Shown: positions 13,238-26,039, counted from the stretch's first letter. The stretch is 64,000 nucleotides of DNA from Drosophila persimilis (GCF_003286085.1 NW_020825322.1:1922001-1986000), one strand, 5' to 3'. Notes: a model not told the origin generated them from the letters alone. Program-made: numbers and translations.

Positions 13238-13455
13238 ACCACAACTTTGAAACCCTCTGGGAAAATAATTACCGTCAACTGGTGGTCATGGAATTATGCA
13301 AAGGTGGACTACTTATTCGGGGTCCATAACAAATGGAGATATACGAGACAGAGACAGAGAGACAGAGAGAGAGTGAGAGAGAGACTCAAGGTTTTGGGTC
13401 ACCGGCTGGTTGAGTCATTCTAATGCCAGATAATTGGTTATCAAATATTGAAGCT
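13238..13455. repeat. Noncoding direct repeat, copy 1
   Basis: This copy carries, in order: aaccacaactttgaaa, gtcatggaattatgcaaa, ggactac, attcggggtccataacaaat, acaaggttttgggtcacc, gagtcattctaatgccagat and atcaaatattgaa. All recur in copy 2 about 405 bp downstream in the same order and orientation. Confidence 0.8.
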
Positions 13456-13639
13456 ATCAAGAAAATGTGTTGTTTTCCAACTGCCAATACAACTAGGTTT
13501 TGTCTCATCGAAGTATAAGAATATTGGATGCCAATGAACAATCATAATCCATTGTGGGGCTCACGAAGGGAGCTCTCTAGCGGCCAATCAGCATTGATGG
13601 ATGGAAGGAAAGGGTTGGGGCGGGGATGCCACCCAACAC

Positions 13640-13855
13640 CACAAAAGAACTTTGCAACTCGAGTGGGCTAATAATTTCCTTTGAATGTTGGTCATGGAAT
13701 TATGCAAACCGGACTACGAGCACTCGTATTCGGGGCCCATAATAAATGGAGATACATATGTACATGTTGTGTGCTCGAGACACAAGGTTTTGGGTCACCA
13801 AGACTTGAGTCATTCTAATGGCAGACAATTGCACATCAAATATTGAAATATGTAT
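13640..13855. repeat. Noncoding direct repeat, copy 2
   Basis: Same ordered words as copy 1 with small indels: gtcatggaattatgcaaa, ggactac, attcggggcccataataaat, acaaggttttgggtcacc, gagtcattctaatggcagac, atcaaatattgaa. Copy 1 has an extra (GA)n tract between the second and third blocks. Confidence 0.8.
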
Positions 13856-14554
13856 TCAAAGAAATACCCGCACTAGGATGCTAGCTGTCCACGAGTGTAG
13901 AGCTGATTGATAAGAGCTCTTTTCATGAATCCCATATTTAAGACGAAAGTCTTCAGCACCTTTTCAAGGTATTTACTTAGCTTTAAATCATTTTTGTTGA
14001 ATGAATAAACCCAATGAGGAACCTTCAGTTAGTATTATTTTGTGGAAGCCAATTGAGACTAAAAGCATTGATTGGAAGCCCAAGAATTGTTCCTTTAAAT
14101 CTGCATTAAATCATTAAGAACCACAACTGGTTCTTGTCTTGTGACTTTCATCATCCAATTATCAAGGCTTTGTGCAAGGCAGGCGGCCAGGATGTCCAGG
14201 ATGGGCAGGATGGCCATCCTTATGGCCAGGCGCTGCTCAATCCCTTTATTGGATTGCGTCTTTTCCTGATTGCATATGCTCTGGGGAACGAAGTCCTACA
14301 ATAGGACAAAGCCTTGCATCTGCCATTGGGCACAGCTCTGCTCTGCTCCGCTCTGTTCGGTTCTATTCCTTTCGGCTCGGCTCTGTTCTGGTCTTTGACC
14401 ATTTGCACGTCACGTATTTAATAATTTATTTATGCGGCAATTTGGGTTATGTAAATTTTTTACACAAAAACCAACAAAAGCCGAAAGCAAACAACAATAA
14501 AGGAAAAACCAATTGAACACGCACAACTGTCGGTCGTGGGCCTTGCGAGTGCGA

Positions 14555-14588
14555 GTGTGGGTGTGGGTGTGGGTGTGGGTGTGGGTGT
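14555..14588. repeat. (GTGTGG)n tract
   Basis: About five to six tandem GTGTGG hexamers. Confidence 0.85.
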
Positions 14589-15967
14589 CCCAAAGGTGGC
14601 CTGCGGACGGGGCCAGGCCAAATAAGACTGCTTAACGGAGCCGCTCGGGGACCCCTCTGGGCCTTGCCCGCTGGGACGAGGTCAGTCCACTACTTTCACT
14701 AGCTCCGTAGCCGTGCATTGGTTCCGTATCCTGTGTAGCCCGCTCTCTGTTTTTGTCTATATTTTCAGCGCCCAAAAGTACGAAAACCATTACACACACA
14801 CAAACACACTCAGACATGTGCGTGTGAGTATGACAGTTTATAGTTTTTGGCCACCGCAAAAGAAAGGAAAATGTTCGCTTTCACTGCGTGCCACCTTCAG
14901 CTTATCCTGCGTGCCACCTTTTGCTTTCACTGCATGCCACCTTTTGCTATTGTTGCAGCCCCCCGCGCAGCCCTTAAAAGTTCACCCCAGACCGAAAGTA
15001 CGCTTGAAATCCGGCCATAATGCGCAAAGTTGGTCGGTCCGACAACTGGCATTAGTGGAGCTTCCCCAGCCCCACGGGGAAGCCAAGAATGTTTGCCCAG
15101 AGTTGGAGTTGCAGGTTAGAGTGGCTCGGATTAAAGTGCGCTGCACATCCCTAGGCTTAGTCTCCAAGGAATCCAATATCTGCTCGTATGGCACATCCAA
15201 AATACACACAATACATCAGAGCCGTGACAACTCGTTGCGAGTGTCATTAACTTTATTGACTATGCCGCTGGCGCACGACAACGAGCGTTGGGCAAATAAT
15301 GGCATGTCAAGCGGATGTCGGAGGAGTATATGCCCGAACTCGTACTAGTACTCGTTCCTACGTGCATTATACATCTGATTGCTCACAATTTGCGGTGCAG
15401 GAAGGCCCTAAATGGGGGAACTACAGCAGCTTTCAGCTGCCTTCGGTACACGGTGCGCCCAAATGGGACAGCTATATGTACATATCCCTCCCCAGCCCCG
15501 CTCCCTCCGCCCGCTGTATTGTTGTGCCAGACGATTTCAACAACTTCAAAAGAGTTGCACAATTAGTTTTTTTTCGTTGGGGGGTTTTTTTTCATTTCAT
15601 TTTGTTTTTTTGGGTTGCCTAAAAGTAGGCGAAACCAAGGCAATTTGCCTGCCTCCCATGTCCCTTTCATACCACAGCCCCCTACACTCTTTCCCTTTCT
15701 CTCTCTCTCTCTCTATCTCTCTCTCGCTCACTCTCTCTTTCTCACTCTTTGGGTGGCTGGTGCTCTGCTTGTGTTTGCCTCGTGGCCTCGTCCTCATCGT
15801 TAGACCCCTCGCTCGTTTTGGCTCATTTTGCGCACCACCCGAAGCGCGAACAGAGCCGAGCCGCAACGAGCAAGACGCGGGGCAGGCTGGGCTCGCTGTG
15901 GGCCGCGGTGTGGGGTGGGGTGTTGTGGGGCGAGGGGGGAACCGCTTAGCCAGTTAGCAAGGCGCCA

Positions 15968-16100
15968 GCTGACTGGCCGACTGACCGACCGATAGACCGA
16001 CTGACAGAGTGACTTACAGGCCGACTAAAGGACCGATTGCCTGAAAGACTAAAAGAGCGCCTGACTGACTGAATGACTGACTGACTGACTGAATGACTGG
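15968..16100. repeat. Degenerate (GACT/GACC)n tract
   Basis: A run built from four-base GACT, GACC and GAAT variants (for example ctgactgactgaatgactga). It looks like an expanded and partly decayed tetranucleotide microsatellite. Confidence 0.8.
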
Positions 16101-18074
16101 CGCTCTCTTTGGCGCCCTAGTGTGACGCTGTGGCGCTCGTTTGGTGTTGATTTTCGAGTTGAGTTAAGTTGAATTGTGTTGAGTTGAGTTTCGTGCTGGC
16201 GCAGACGTCGCTGTCGCTGTCGCTGTCGGTGCCGCTGCCTGTGCCTTTGGCTTTGCCTTTGCCCGTTTCTCTGCCACTGCCGCTGCCTGTGTGCCACATG
16301 GCATATGCGCGCTCCAAAAAGAAAAAAAGGACATGCCAGATACACATAACCTAAACATCAGGCGAATGCCGCAGAGCAGCAGTAGCAGGAGAAAGAGAAA
16401 GAGGAAAGGAGTACTCAGTGGAGTAAGGACGGAACGGGACGGGACGGGACAGAGTGCCATCACCAACAGCAACAGAAACAGCAACAAAGGACAGCACACA
16501 AGACACACCGAAGACACACAGAAGGCAGAGACCAAGTCACGAAAAATCGAAAGTCCGCGCGGCACGGCACGTCACGGCACGGCACGGCACACAGAGAGTA
16601 AACTCCTTAGCTAAGGCTATCGAACAAGTCCCGTCCCCGTCCCCGTGCCCATTCCCGGCCCTCTGTGTGTTTGTGTGTGTGTGTGTGTGTCGCTCTCTGA
16701 CTTTTTCTCCTTCTCTGTCACTCTTTTTCTCTCTGTCTCGTTCTGTTTTGCTCTCTTTGTCTCTCTTAATTTGTTGTAACAATTTTCGTTGCCTACTTTT
16801 GTGCTGAACGCTTCATTATAAACAACAAACCAAATGTTTAATCTCTAGGTGGGGCGCTCGGGTGCTGGCGGTGGCAACCCTGCTTAACACGTTGTGTGTG
16901 ACGCACACTCGCACAAACACACACACACACACTCACACTCACACACGCACGCACGCGGATAACTAGGCGTATACGCAATCGTTGTGGAGTGAGGGCGGGC
17001 ACCGCATCAAGTATACGCCATGGCAAACACGCGCTTTTCGGCCAACACACACACACACAGAAAAAAAAAAAAAGAAACCGAATTTAAACCAAAAATATAT
17101 ATCGCATTTCGCATATCGAATATATGGTAGTTACTACATATGTATATACTTGTGTATTAAATTAATGTTGGATTGCGGCTGTGGCTGCGCCTGTGCCTTT
17201 GCCTGTGCCTCCAAAAACATTCCACACACAAAAACACACACAGTTTTGGGGCACACGCGTGATTTAACATTTAAGAGGAGCATATACTCGCGTATATGAA
17301 TGGGTAGGCTCCACATACACATACATATACATATACATATATGTATTTATATACATACATATGTATGTGTCGCATAGTTGGATTCTGATGTTTCTGGTCC
17401 TCCTTGCTTTCTTGTGTTTCGTTTCTTTTTTTCTTTTTGGGTCACACTTGAAAAAAAATGTACAAAAAAAAATGAGAGGAAAAAAAAGAAACAGTTTGCC
17501 CTGTCGTTGGGGAGAACTTATGTAAAACTTTCTTTGGACTTTGCTCCGTTTCGTTTCGTTCCGTTTTGGGTTCCTTTTGGCATTGGTTTGGTTTCTGTTT
17601 CTGTTTCGGTTTCGGTTTCGGTTTTTGGTTCTTGTGGTTGCCTCCTGCGCACTGCTCAAGGCACTTATATATGTCTATATATAACACGACTATACATAGT
17701 CGTATATTCTTCAAATGGTTAACATTTTTTGTGAGGACTCAACTCGAGCTTTTTTCTCGCTGCTCCTCTCTGCGTCTCTTCTCTTCTCTTCCCCTGCTGC
17801 TGCTGCTGCTGCTTTTGAATGAAAGCGAGCTCGAAGCTGGCAGGGACCCTTCTATGCTTTGCTGTTATTTTGTATATTTTTTTGTGTTCATTTTCTGGTT
17901 TCTCTCTGTTTTTTTTTTTTTGTTTTTTTTTTTTTAAACTCTGTGAACTGCAAGTGTGGCTGTGCCTCTGCCTGTGACTGCTGCTTCTGCTATTTCGTTA
18001 CCCGTAATCCGTTCGTCTCCGTGGTTTACTGAAACTGTCAGCTGCCGCAGCGCGTGTGCGTCCGCAGAGTGTGA

Positions 18075-18800
18075 CTTTCGTTCAGTTCGTTCGGCAGAAG
18101 CGTTCGTTTGCCTTTCGGCTGCCGCTCGGCTTGTGCCAGTTTCCACTTACAGGCAATCGTGGGACGTTCGGCTTCCGCTGGCTCTGCGGACGGAGAGCAG
18201 GGCCGCGACTCGGTCATTGGGACAGGCCCAAAAACAACAAAAACGAAGACGGTGGAACGTACAGTGGAAGACAGAGACGAAGGCGAATACGAATACGAAT
18301 ACGAAGTAAGCCAAAGACGACAACTGAGGCTGAGACGGAGGATAAGGCTGCAAAAAGGGACACGCAAGCGAAGCCTTGCACGACGGCACACAATCAGCCA
18401 GAAAAATAGTGGAAAAAAGCAAAGGCAAAAGGCAAAAGCAAAAGGAACCAACAGAAAGCAGAAGAGTAGAAGAGCAGAAGAGCAGAAGAGCAGAAGAAGA
18501 GGAGGCACTAGAAGTGGCATACGTCAGGACGCAAAGTAGAGGAAAAGGAAAAAAACCAAAGCAGCAAAAGCAAAAATAAAGAAAAACACAACACCGTAAC
18601 AGAAATATATACAAAAAAAAAGCAAAGAGAGAAAACGCAGAGAAAATCAGCCAAAAGCAAAAGAGAAATATTAAGCAGAGGGAAAACCAAAAGCGTTAAA
18701 GGACAAATGCAAAAGCACGCGAAACCCACTTCTGAGTCTAAGCAACGGCCAGCGCGAGGAGTGCTCCTGCACCCAGAAACAAATGGTATGCCGTGGAATA
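18075..18800 (+). promoter_or_regulatory. Candidate promoter and A-rich leader of an unidentified plus-strand transcript
   Basis: A GC-rich stretch contains an initiator-like gttcagttcgttcggc (A of CAG near 18080). It is followed by about 600 bp of A/purine-rich sequence (aaacaacaaaaacgaagac and similar) typical of Drosophila 5' leaders read on the plus strand. A donor-like ACGAA|gtaagc lies near 18306. A 43-codon ATG frame (MQKHAKPTSESKQRPARGVL and on) starts near 18706. The minus strand of the same stretch has a consensus donor, TTGCCT|gtaagtgg (boundary 18151/18150), which could instead end a distal para leader exon. I cannot decide between them. Confidence 0.3.
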
Positions 18801-20512
18801 GCATGAAAAATGCACTTAGCACGTTGCTGCAGCAGTGACACTCTGGCTGAATGGGATAGGAGACATGAGGCAGGCGACACCCGACACCCGGCACCCGTCT
18901 CCCGACAGCCGACAGCTGGGAATAAGCTGCAAGAATAGCAGCCAGCTCTTTGCCTAATGAACTGAGTGGCGACTCCCAGTTGCAGTCCCTAGGTTCTCAG
19001 CACCAGCACCTGGAACAGGAGCAGGACCAGCACCAAGACCAGGTGTCCAAGTGTCCAGGTGCCAGGTGTCCAGGTGCCAGGTGCGTGGCCTGGGCTTGGC
19101 CCCAGACGCTGATTAAGGGGACAAGCATGTCGAAAGCGTTCGTTAATTGAGTGCCTGGCCACCCCCCCAGGGACCGGCGATCGTAATGCAAAGCGATGGC
19201 CAGCCCAGGCCAAGAGCCGGGCCGCTTCTTTTCATATGGAATGCTGAAAAGTATGCTACGATGGAGGAATTTTCACGGAAGAGCCAACAGGAACTTCAAT
19301 GTCGAACTCAAGTGACAATATTTACGGAAAATGTGGCATACAAGCCCCGCCCACAAGATATTAGCCCTGCCCTGCCCTGGCCCGCTCTACCTCCCTTCTT
19401 CTGTTCCTTTTCTTCCCTGCGGAGCCCACCCCCCTACAGCCCCCCTACAGCCCCCCCTACAGCCCCACACACTGTACTCAGACGTGAGTAAGTAGCCAGC
19501 GTTGAGTGGCAAGGCGGCTGCGGATGATGTCAGCGAATGTGGTGGGGCATGTGTCTGTGTGTGTGTGTGCATGCAACACAGCAGCACGCAGCAGCAACAA
19601 CAAAACAGAGGCACGTACATACGTCCTCGCAGTGTCCTCGCACACTCACACACACACACACACATCTCAGCCAGCACTCCTTTTGCTCTATCTCGCCCTT
19701 TCTCTTCCACATATTCACCCATCTCTTTTGCACTCTTCTGCTTGGAGTCCCCTTTTCTTTCGCCTTTCCATTTTCATATGAATTTTCCGAGGATATGATG
19801 ATTCTTTCCAGGTAGTTGCCACGCAAATAAACAGATGTATATTCCGCATGAGTCGGATTGCAGACTCATTCTAGAAGCTGGGAGGTCGAATCCAAAACGA
19901 TGGGATCTCCAGAGTTCTATAAATACGACATATTTGATCGGGATCGAATTCTGTCACAGAAGCACGATGGATCTCAGAGGGTATTTGGGTATTCGGAATG
20001 CGGAATGCCAACAGATTCTTTCTGAAGGGAACAACACCATTTTATTTTGCGGCCATTGCGGTTCTTGTTATTGCTATTGTACATACATATAGATATATAC
20101 ATATTGGTGTTGTTGTTGCAGATATATTTGCTGGTGTTGTTGTCATTGTATTTATTTCAACAACAACAGATTTCAGATTCTGCTGCTGCTGCTGCTTCTG
20201 CTGCTGGATAAAATGTAAAAAGGCGCACATTTCATGAATGAACAATGACGACATTTTGACAGCGGCAACGTTTACCTTGCCCCGTCAACGCCCCCAACCC
20301 CACAAACCCCACAAACCCTAGCACACCTTATGCCATCCCAACACCATGCCCTGCCCAACGCCAAAGCCCAACGTCCCTCACTTCCACAGGGAGACATGTC
20401 CTGACATTATGTGGGGAGCGGGATAAAAGTGGGTGGGATAGCGATGACCATGCAACGCTATCTGTCGTCCATCACCTTGTCAAGTGCGGGTAAATTTCCT
20501 TTTACCTTTTCC

Positions 20513-20515
<3 letters not shown>

Positions 20516-20548
<33 letters not shown>
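20516..20548. repeat. (CA)n microsatellite
   Basis: A run of about 16 CA units, nearly pure, ending in cgcacacg. Confidence 0.9.
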
Positions 20549-20554
<6 letters not shown>

Positions 20555-23500
20555 TTTTCCGGGCGCCATAGCCACAGCTGTTGCTAGTATATCAAGCGCC
20601 GTTTACTAATCGGTGGAATGAACATGTGTACGGTATGTTATGGTACATGAGTTACCATACATATATATACATATATCTATTCATTTTCATTTTGGATTAA
20701 GTGCGCAATCGATTGGCCTACCAAGAATTTTACTCCCCACGGAAAGAGCATCCCTTTTCCGCATAAAATTCCTGGAAAATGCACAAAGTATCCTGATTAA
20801 GTACCCTCTGGAATTATGGATTTCTGCAGAACTTACTTATTACTCAATCTGCTGGCCGTAGTTGGGGCTTCAGTGAAAGTTAATTACCAAATTGGATTAT
20901 TTATTATGTACATTATATTTTTCATGCCACGGCATTCAGATAACATCACAAATTTTATCTAACAAGCATAACTCTTTAAGGGAATCCAGAATTAAACACA
21001 AACCATTTAAGATGAATTAAGTCTGTTAAATGTTAATCGATCTATCCTTCCGTTTCCGCATCGAAAGTGAGAACTTTCGCACCAGCATCGATGGACGGCA
21101 TTTTGAAAGTGAAACATGAGACTGCTCTGATGGTTTTGTCCGCTCTCGCTTGTCGATCTCCGACAGCTCCGCGTGGGCGAGCGAAATTGAATATTCAATT
21201 AAATCGCCTTCGGTTTCTCCTTGCACCTGACCCCGCCGCCGCTCCCGACCTCGCCGCTGCACCTGCCGCAGGGCAGGATTGGGGGGGTGGAGGGCTGTTA
21301 GCGGGCGACCTCCATAAATGCCAGGTCAACTGCAGCAAATGTGTAATGTACACCTGGTGCGTAAACCACCCCTTCCCCCGCCCTCCATACCCCTCACCCC
21401 CATCCCCAGGAACGGAGCCCATCCCATCCCATCCCATCGGCGGAGCCCCCTCGCACATTAACATAACCTTACATTATTCAGCTTTTCCAGTGCGTTTCCT
21501 TTTTGCACTTTTGGTGGCTGGATACCGAAAGGACCCGTGGAGACGGAAGAGCAGGAGGAGAGCCAGAGAGGTTTGCCGCAGATGAAGTCTCTCTGTCTCT
21601 CCTCCTCTCCCCTCCACTGGAATTTGCATAAATTTTGGTTCACTTGCTGCCGACAAAACCAACAACCAATACTTGCACCAACAACACATACAGCAAGTAG
21701 CAGGCAGCAGCTACTACTTGCAACACACACACATCCATGCGTACTTAAGCATCGTCGTGTTTCAGCAAGAGGCCCGGCTAATTATGCCATCGCCGTCGCC
21801 ATCACCATTCGCCATAATTAGGCATAATATTTAAGTACACGTGCATGGGATCATTAAGTGGAGTTTCAGTCAAAGGCACATCGCAGGCCGTACCCGTATT
21901 TGGGGGAACGACAACAATCTCACATTCCAACAGAATGGCCAACTCTTACAATTCTATTTCAAAAATATTAAACAAGTATTTTTGCCGAAAATCTCTATGA
22001 AAACCTCGTATGTTCATACTATAATATCGAATTATATTTATACTTATAATTATAGCCTGTTTACACTGGCCTGCGTTTCCCATCGACATCGGAATAGGAC
22101 GCAATGACGCAGTGCCTAAATTACTTGAAAGTATTTGTTTTATTTGTATTTCTCTCTATTATATCGTATATTTTGGGTAGTCGTGGGGTCAAGTAGTTTC
22201 TTTCACATCTTCGGATACTTGGTGTCGTATCCACACTTCTTAACTTAAGATGGAAATTATCTAAGAATTTATTAAAATCTTGTACGATTAAGAGATTATA
22301 ACAGCCAGCTTTGGGGAATGTCGTTGAAAGCAACATTTTTTGAAAAGAAAGCCACAAACGAGAAACGACTATCTGGTATCCCAGAGGTCTAAGGTCCCTT
22401 ACAGCCATCTCCTTTTGTTATATTCCGTTGAAAATCCAGATAAAAAAGACCACAAACGTTTGCAGTTTAGAGAGATGAACCATTTCCCAGACTCATACCT
22501 TTTCCTCTGCCGCCCCGCCCCGCCCCGCCTCGCCCTCTCTTTCATTCTTTTGTGACCCCATATCACCGCACCATTCCCTGTCACCTTGCCCCTGGCCCCC
22601 TACTGCTCTCACTGCCTTCAGCCTACAGCCTACAGCCTACTGCCTTGTGCATTGCATTTGCCTTTCGTGTTTCGTGTTTCGTGTTGCTGTGGCAACCGAC
22701 AGCGACAACGACAACGACAACGACAACGACACCGACGGCCGTTAAAATGTGCGGCAAACACGCGATTAAGGGTTGGCAAGGGGAAGGAGGGGAGGGGGCT
22801 GCCACGGAGCGAAGTGCTGGCGGCCAGGAAATAGGCAGAAATCATCCAAATGCCACGCAAATGCCACGAAACGAAACCAAATGCTTTGCTTTAGGGGTAT
22901 CCCCTAAATCTCCCCTCCCCCCACCCAAACACCACCAGCCCCCAACACAAGACCCATCCCCTACCTCCCGGCCGTGTGCCACCAAAACCAGTGCACTTGC
23001 ACTGGCAAAAGCGCCAATGAAAAAGCCCCCCCAACTGGGAATGGAATTGGCTTATTGGTGACTGCTGCAGCTCTCGGCTGCAAAGTTGTTTGGCACGGGC
23101 CCGAAGTGGGGCACAAAAAATGAAGTCCCCGCCATTGCCTGCAACTCCCTGCGAGCCACAGCCCCGCTGACAACTCCAGTACCCGCCAGTCCCCACCAGA
23201 ACCCACCGCCTGCTGCATTGTTTCTTTCGGGGTTAACTGCAATGCGCAGCAGCAGGCCGAGACGGTCAATGGAACTCTGACTGTGGCCCTGATTGGGGTG
23301 CAATATGATGCCTGATGGCGGTGGAGCTAGAGGGGTGATAGGGGCTATACGGGGTGCGGGGCCTCTTGACTATGCTCCATTGTACTTTTGAATGCTAATA
23401 TAATCTTGAAATCACTTAATCGGTACGCAAAGTTCACTTTAATGAGCGGCAGTGCCGGGAATAGGTAGAACAATGGGTCGCATCCGTAGAGAAGGCATTT

Positions 23501-23805
23501 TTTTGGCCACAACGACTGCTGTCCGATGGATGGCTGGATGAATGCTGCGGCTCTTGAGCATTGTGCTTTGTGACATTCTAATTAAATGAAACTTAATTTG
23601 ACAGATTAAGCCCCTGTAGATCGATCCTTCATGTTGCTCAAAGAAATTTGAGTAACTTCAAAAGAAAAACAAAACAGAAACAGTTCAAACAGTAGTCTGG
23701 CCTGTAAACGTACATCAGTAGAAGGAGATTTATTTAGTAATTGTGATTTTCAGTTGGAATATAATATAAAATATTAGAGACTAGATTTAAATAAGCGTTT
23801 CAACG

Positions 23806-24461
23806 ATGAGCAGCGTCGCGTCTATTCTGGGCGGCAGTGTTGTGGCCATGGCCGGAAATGAATGCGTGGCCATTGCTACGGATCATATTATTCTTCATGA
23901 TGGCGAAAACTACGACTTTGACTACGGAAATTTGTTCCAAGTGCATCCGTATATATATGTGGCACTCTCAGGTTTGTGGCATTCGTAAGATTTAATTACG
24001 CAAGTGAACCCTTGCCCCTTTCCGCTACAGGATGCGAACAAGATATTATTCGCGTGCGCAATCGTATGCTGCTACGTCAGAATATGTTCGGCAATGTAAC
24101 GCCGGAGATATATGCTAAAAATCTTTCAAACTACCTCAAAGAGCCCCGTTTGAAGCCCTATCAAGTCGAGAGCGTTGTAGCCGGACTCAACACCGACACA
24201 GTGGAGCCGTTTATCTGCGGTGTGAATGGGAGTGGAGAACTCTTGAACTCCGAGGACTTTTCTGCATCCGGAAAGTGCCCTTTAATTGGTACCATGTGCA
24301 AGGCTCTCTGGAAACCAGATCTGAAGCCGTCCGGTCTGTTGGCTGTGATATCCGACTCCATCATGGGAGGTTCCGATCTCAAGGGCGCCGACTGCTGGGG
24401 TGCCACTATTTACGTTTTGCACAAGACTTCTGAGGAAGTTGTGGTGCTGCCCAGAGATTAA
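23806..24461 (+). CDS. Diverged proteasome subunit beta-3-like protein, two exons
   Basis: Exons 23806-23971 and 24031-24461 join across a 59-bp intron (G|gtttgt...gctacag|GA) to give 198 residues; beta-3 subunits are about 205. The product belongs to the 20S proteasome beta-3 (PSMB3/Prosbeta3) family. It retains GGSVVAM near residue 10, CVAIATDH (20-27), VVAGL, EPFIC, LWKPDL and WGATIYVL at the C-terminus, all in the family order. Beta-3 is a structural, non-catalytic ring subunit, and here too there is no processed N-terminal threonine context. Compared with the canonical fly Prosbeta3 as I remember it, the protein is strongly diverged between these motifs (for example HDGENYDFDYGNLFQ). Retention of an intron argues against a simple retrocopy. 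The frame is intact, so I read it as a functional paralogue, possibly germline-restricted like other fly proteasome duplicates. That last point is inference. Confidence 0.85.
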
Positions 24462-24516
24462 TTTTTAATGTGCAATGCGTGCGTGTGCGAGTGTGTGCCT
24501 AAACAATAACAATAAC

Positions 24517-24522
24517 AATAAA
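24517..24522 (+). terminator. Poly(A) signal AATAAA of the beta-3-like gene
   Basis: An AATAAA lies 56 nt past the stop codon. A second AATAAA at 24665-24670 is an alternative. Confidence 0.5.
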
Positions 24523-24670
24523 ACAAGAATACACTATGTTGCAAAATTGAATGTGTGTGGTTCCTATAGTTCCAACTACTACGTATATGTAGGTGTTCAA
24601 TCCTTGCGGCTCCAACAATGCATAGCCTTTGCAGGAAATGGAATGAAATGTATGCATCTCTGAAAATAAA

Positions 24671-26000
24671 CGTTTCAGTAGAGTTTTTCGATAAAATAGC
24701 CAATGATATGATAAGTATATGTTTAATTGGACCAATTTTGCATAGTTCTTAGTTCTACACTCGCGTTTCTTCGGCTTTGTGAATAGTTGCTTCATGTATG
24801 CTGTCCTTGAGTGCGGTTATCCCTGGACAGTTATATCTCCTCATTTCATTAGTTCCTTGAATAGCTATCCTCCTGGTAGTTATCCTTGGAAAGTTATCTC
24901 TATTTAGCTGACCCCACCAACCCACCACCGACCCCACACCGTGTCATACCCTCCTCTCATGTTATGTCATTTGCCACCTATGAAAAATGTATTTATAACC
25001 GAAAACCCATTGTCCATGGAGTAGCCGTTGCCGTGGGTGAATGGGCTGGTCGGTGGAGACGTGGTAATGCGTTACAAGCGTTAACCGTTAGTTGACCACG
25101 CACACAGCAACCAACACAACTGCAAACTGCCAACACCAGCACGAACGCCGTCACCATCGCATGTGCATGTGCACAGGTAGCACTTATTTTTATATCTTCG
25201 TCCCTCCATGCACACACACACACCACACACACACACATGGTGTATTTGCACAAACACTAATGCACGTCGTTGCGAGCGTGACTGTGTGTGTGCGTTGATG
25301 TGTCGTAATTGATGACATCATGCAGCCAGCTACGAACAAATTATACAAGGTGGTGTATTCCTCTTCTCTTTATTTTCGGGCCTTATTCGACGCCATGTTT
25401 GATGTTTGATGCGGGAGAGAAGACAGAGAAAGAATGTACATATATAGAAGATGTTTTGTTTTGTTCTGCTATACTCACTCATCGCTCCTCTGTGCTGCTG
25501 CTTAAGCTTTGTGCTTAAAAGGCTTAAGTCTAACTCAAGGGAAGAAGTTGAGACAGTTTAGTTTTGCGATCTGGAGAGATCTCTCTGCCCCGAGAAGCCC
25601 CGAAAGGATAACGCGTTGCCGCAATACACCACCTTGTATAATTCCATCATGCACCCAGCCACAGCGTACTTTTCACCAAGTGCCGTGCATGTGCGTGCGT
25701 GTGTCCCTAATGTAGATATGTACGTCTCTCTGTATGTTTGTATGCATGAATTCTACAGTATGCTTGTTGTTTGTGTGTGCCTGGCCAATGCTCCAATTCG
25801 TAGTCGCCGCAACACCAACATAAATGTATTTTATGGCTTTTCGTTGGAAGGAAAAACATATCTACAAATTTTGGTATATATGTAAATGTATGTTTGTACA
25901 GATTAATGGATTAAATCATAAAAAACACATTTATAGGCATTGCTTGAACACGGCAAATATTTGAATTAACCGCCCTTTCCAAGGACAGTGCTGCCAAACG
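24671..26000. other. Spacer downstream of the beta-3-like gene
   Basis: No gene recognised. Contains CA-rich tracts near 25208-25236 and the 21-bp inverted repeat described separately. Confidence 0.6.
25339..25643. repeat. 305-bp segment bounded by perfect 21-bp inverted repeats
   Basis: The arm aattatacaaggtggtgtat(t) at 25339-25359 is the exact reverse complement of 25623-25643. The interior flanks (ttttcgggccttatt versus the complement of gaagccccgaaagg) also resemble each other weakly. It could be a small inverted-repeat transposon relic or a hairpin-forming transcript. No clear target-site duplication flanks the arms. Confidence 0.6.
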
Positions 26001-26039
26001 CAGTTTTTGCCACTAATAAAGGCAGTGCTCAGAAATGCC

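Larger units (their letters stand above)
8247..23700. other. 15-kb spacer: para leader intron or upstream regulatory region
   Basis: No protein-coding exon could be recognised. Open frames in this stretch are low-complexity (CA, GA, CTG or TTG repeats) and usually open on both strands at once. It probably includes the distal para leader exon or exons and promoter, because the acceptor at 8247 needs an upstream partner. Local structures inside it (10.5-10.9 kb, 13.2-13.9 kb, 16.0 kb, 18.1-18.8 kb, 20.5 kb) are listed separately. Confidence 0.55.

Noticed and set aside
22121-22408. 95-codon minus-strand frame with mixed composition
   Set aside because: No recognisable motif, no promoter or splice context, and the surrounding sequence is noncoding. 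It may be chance.
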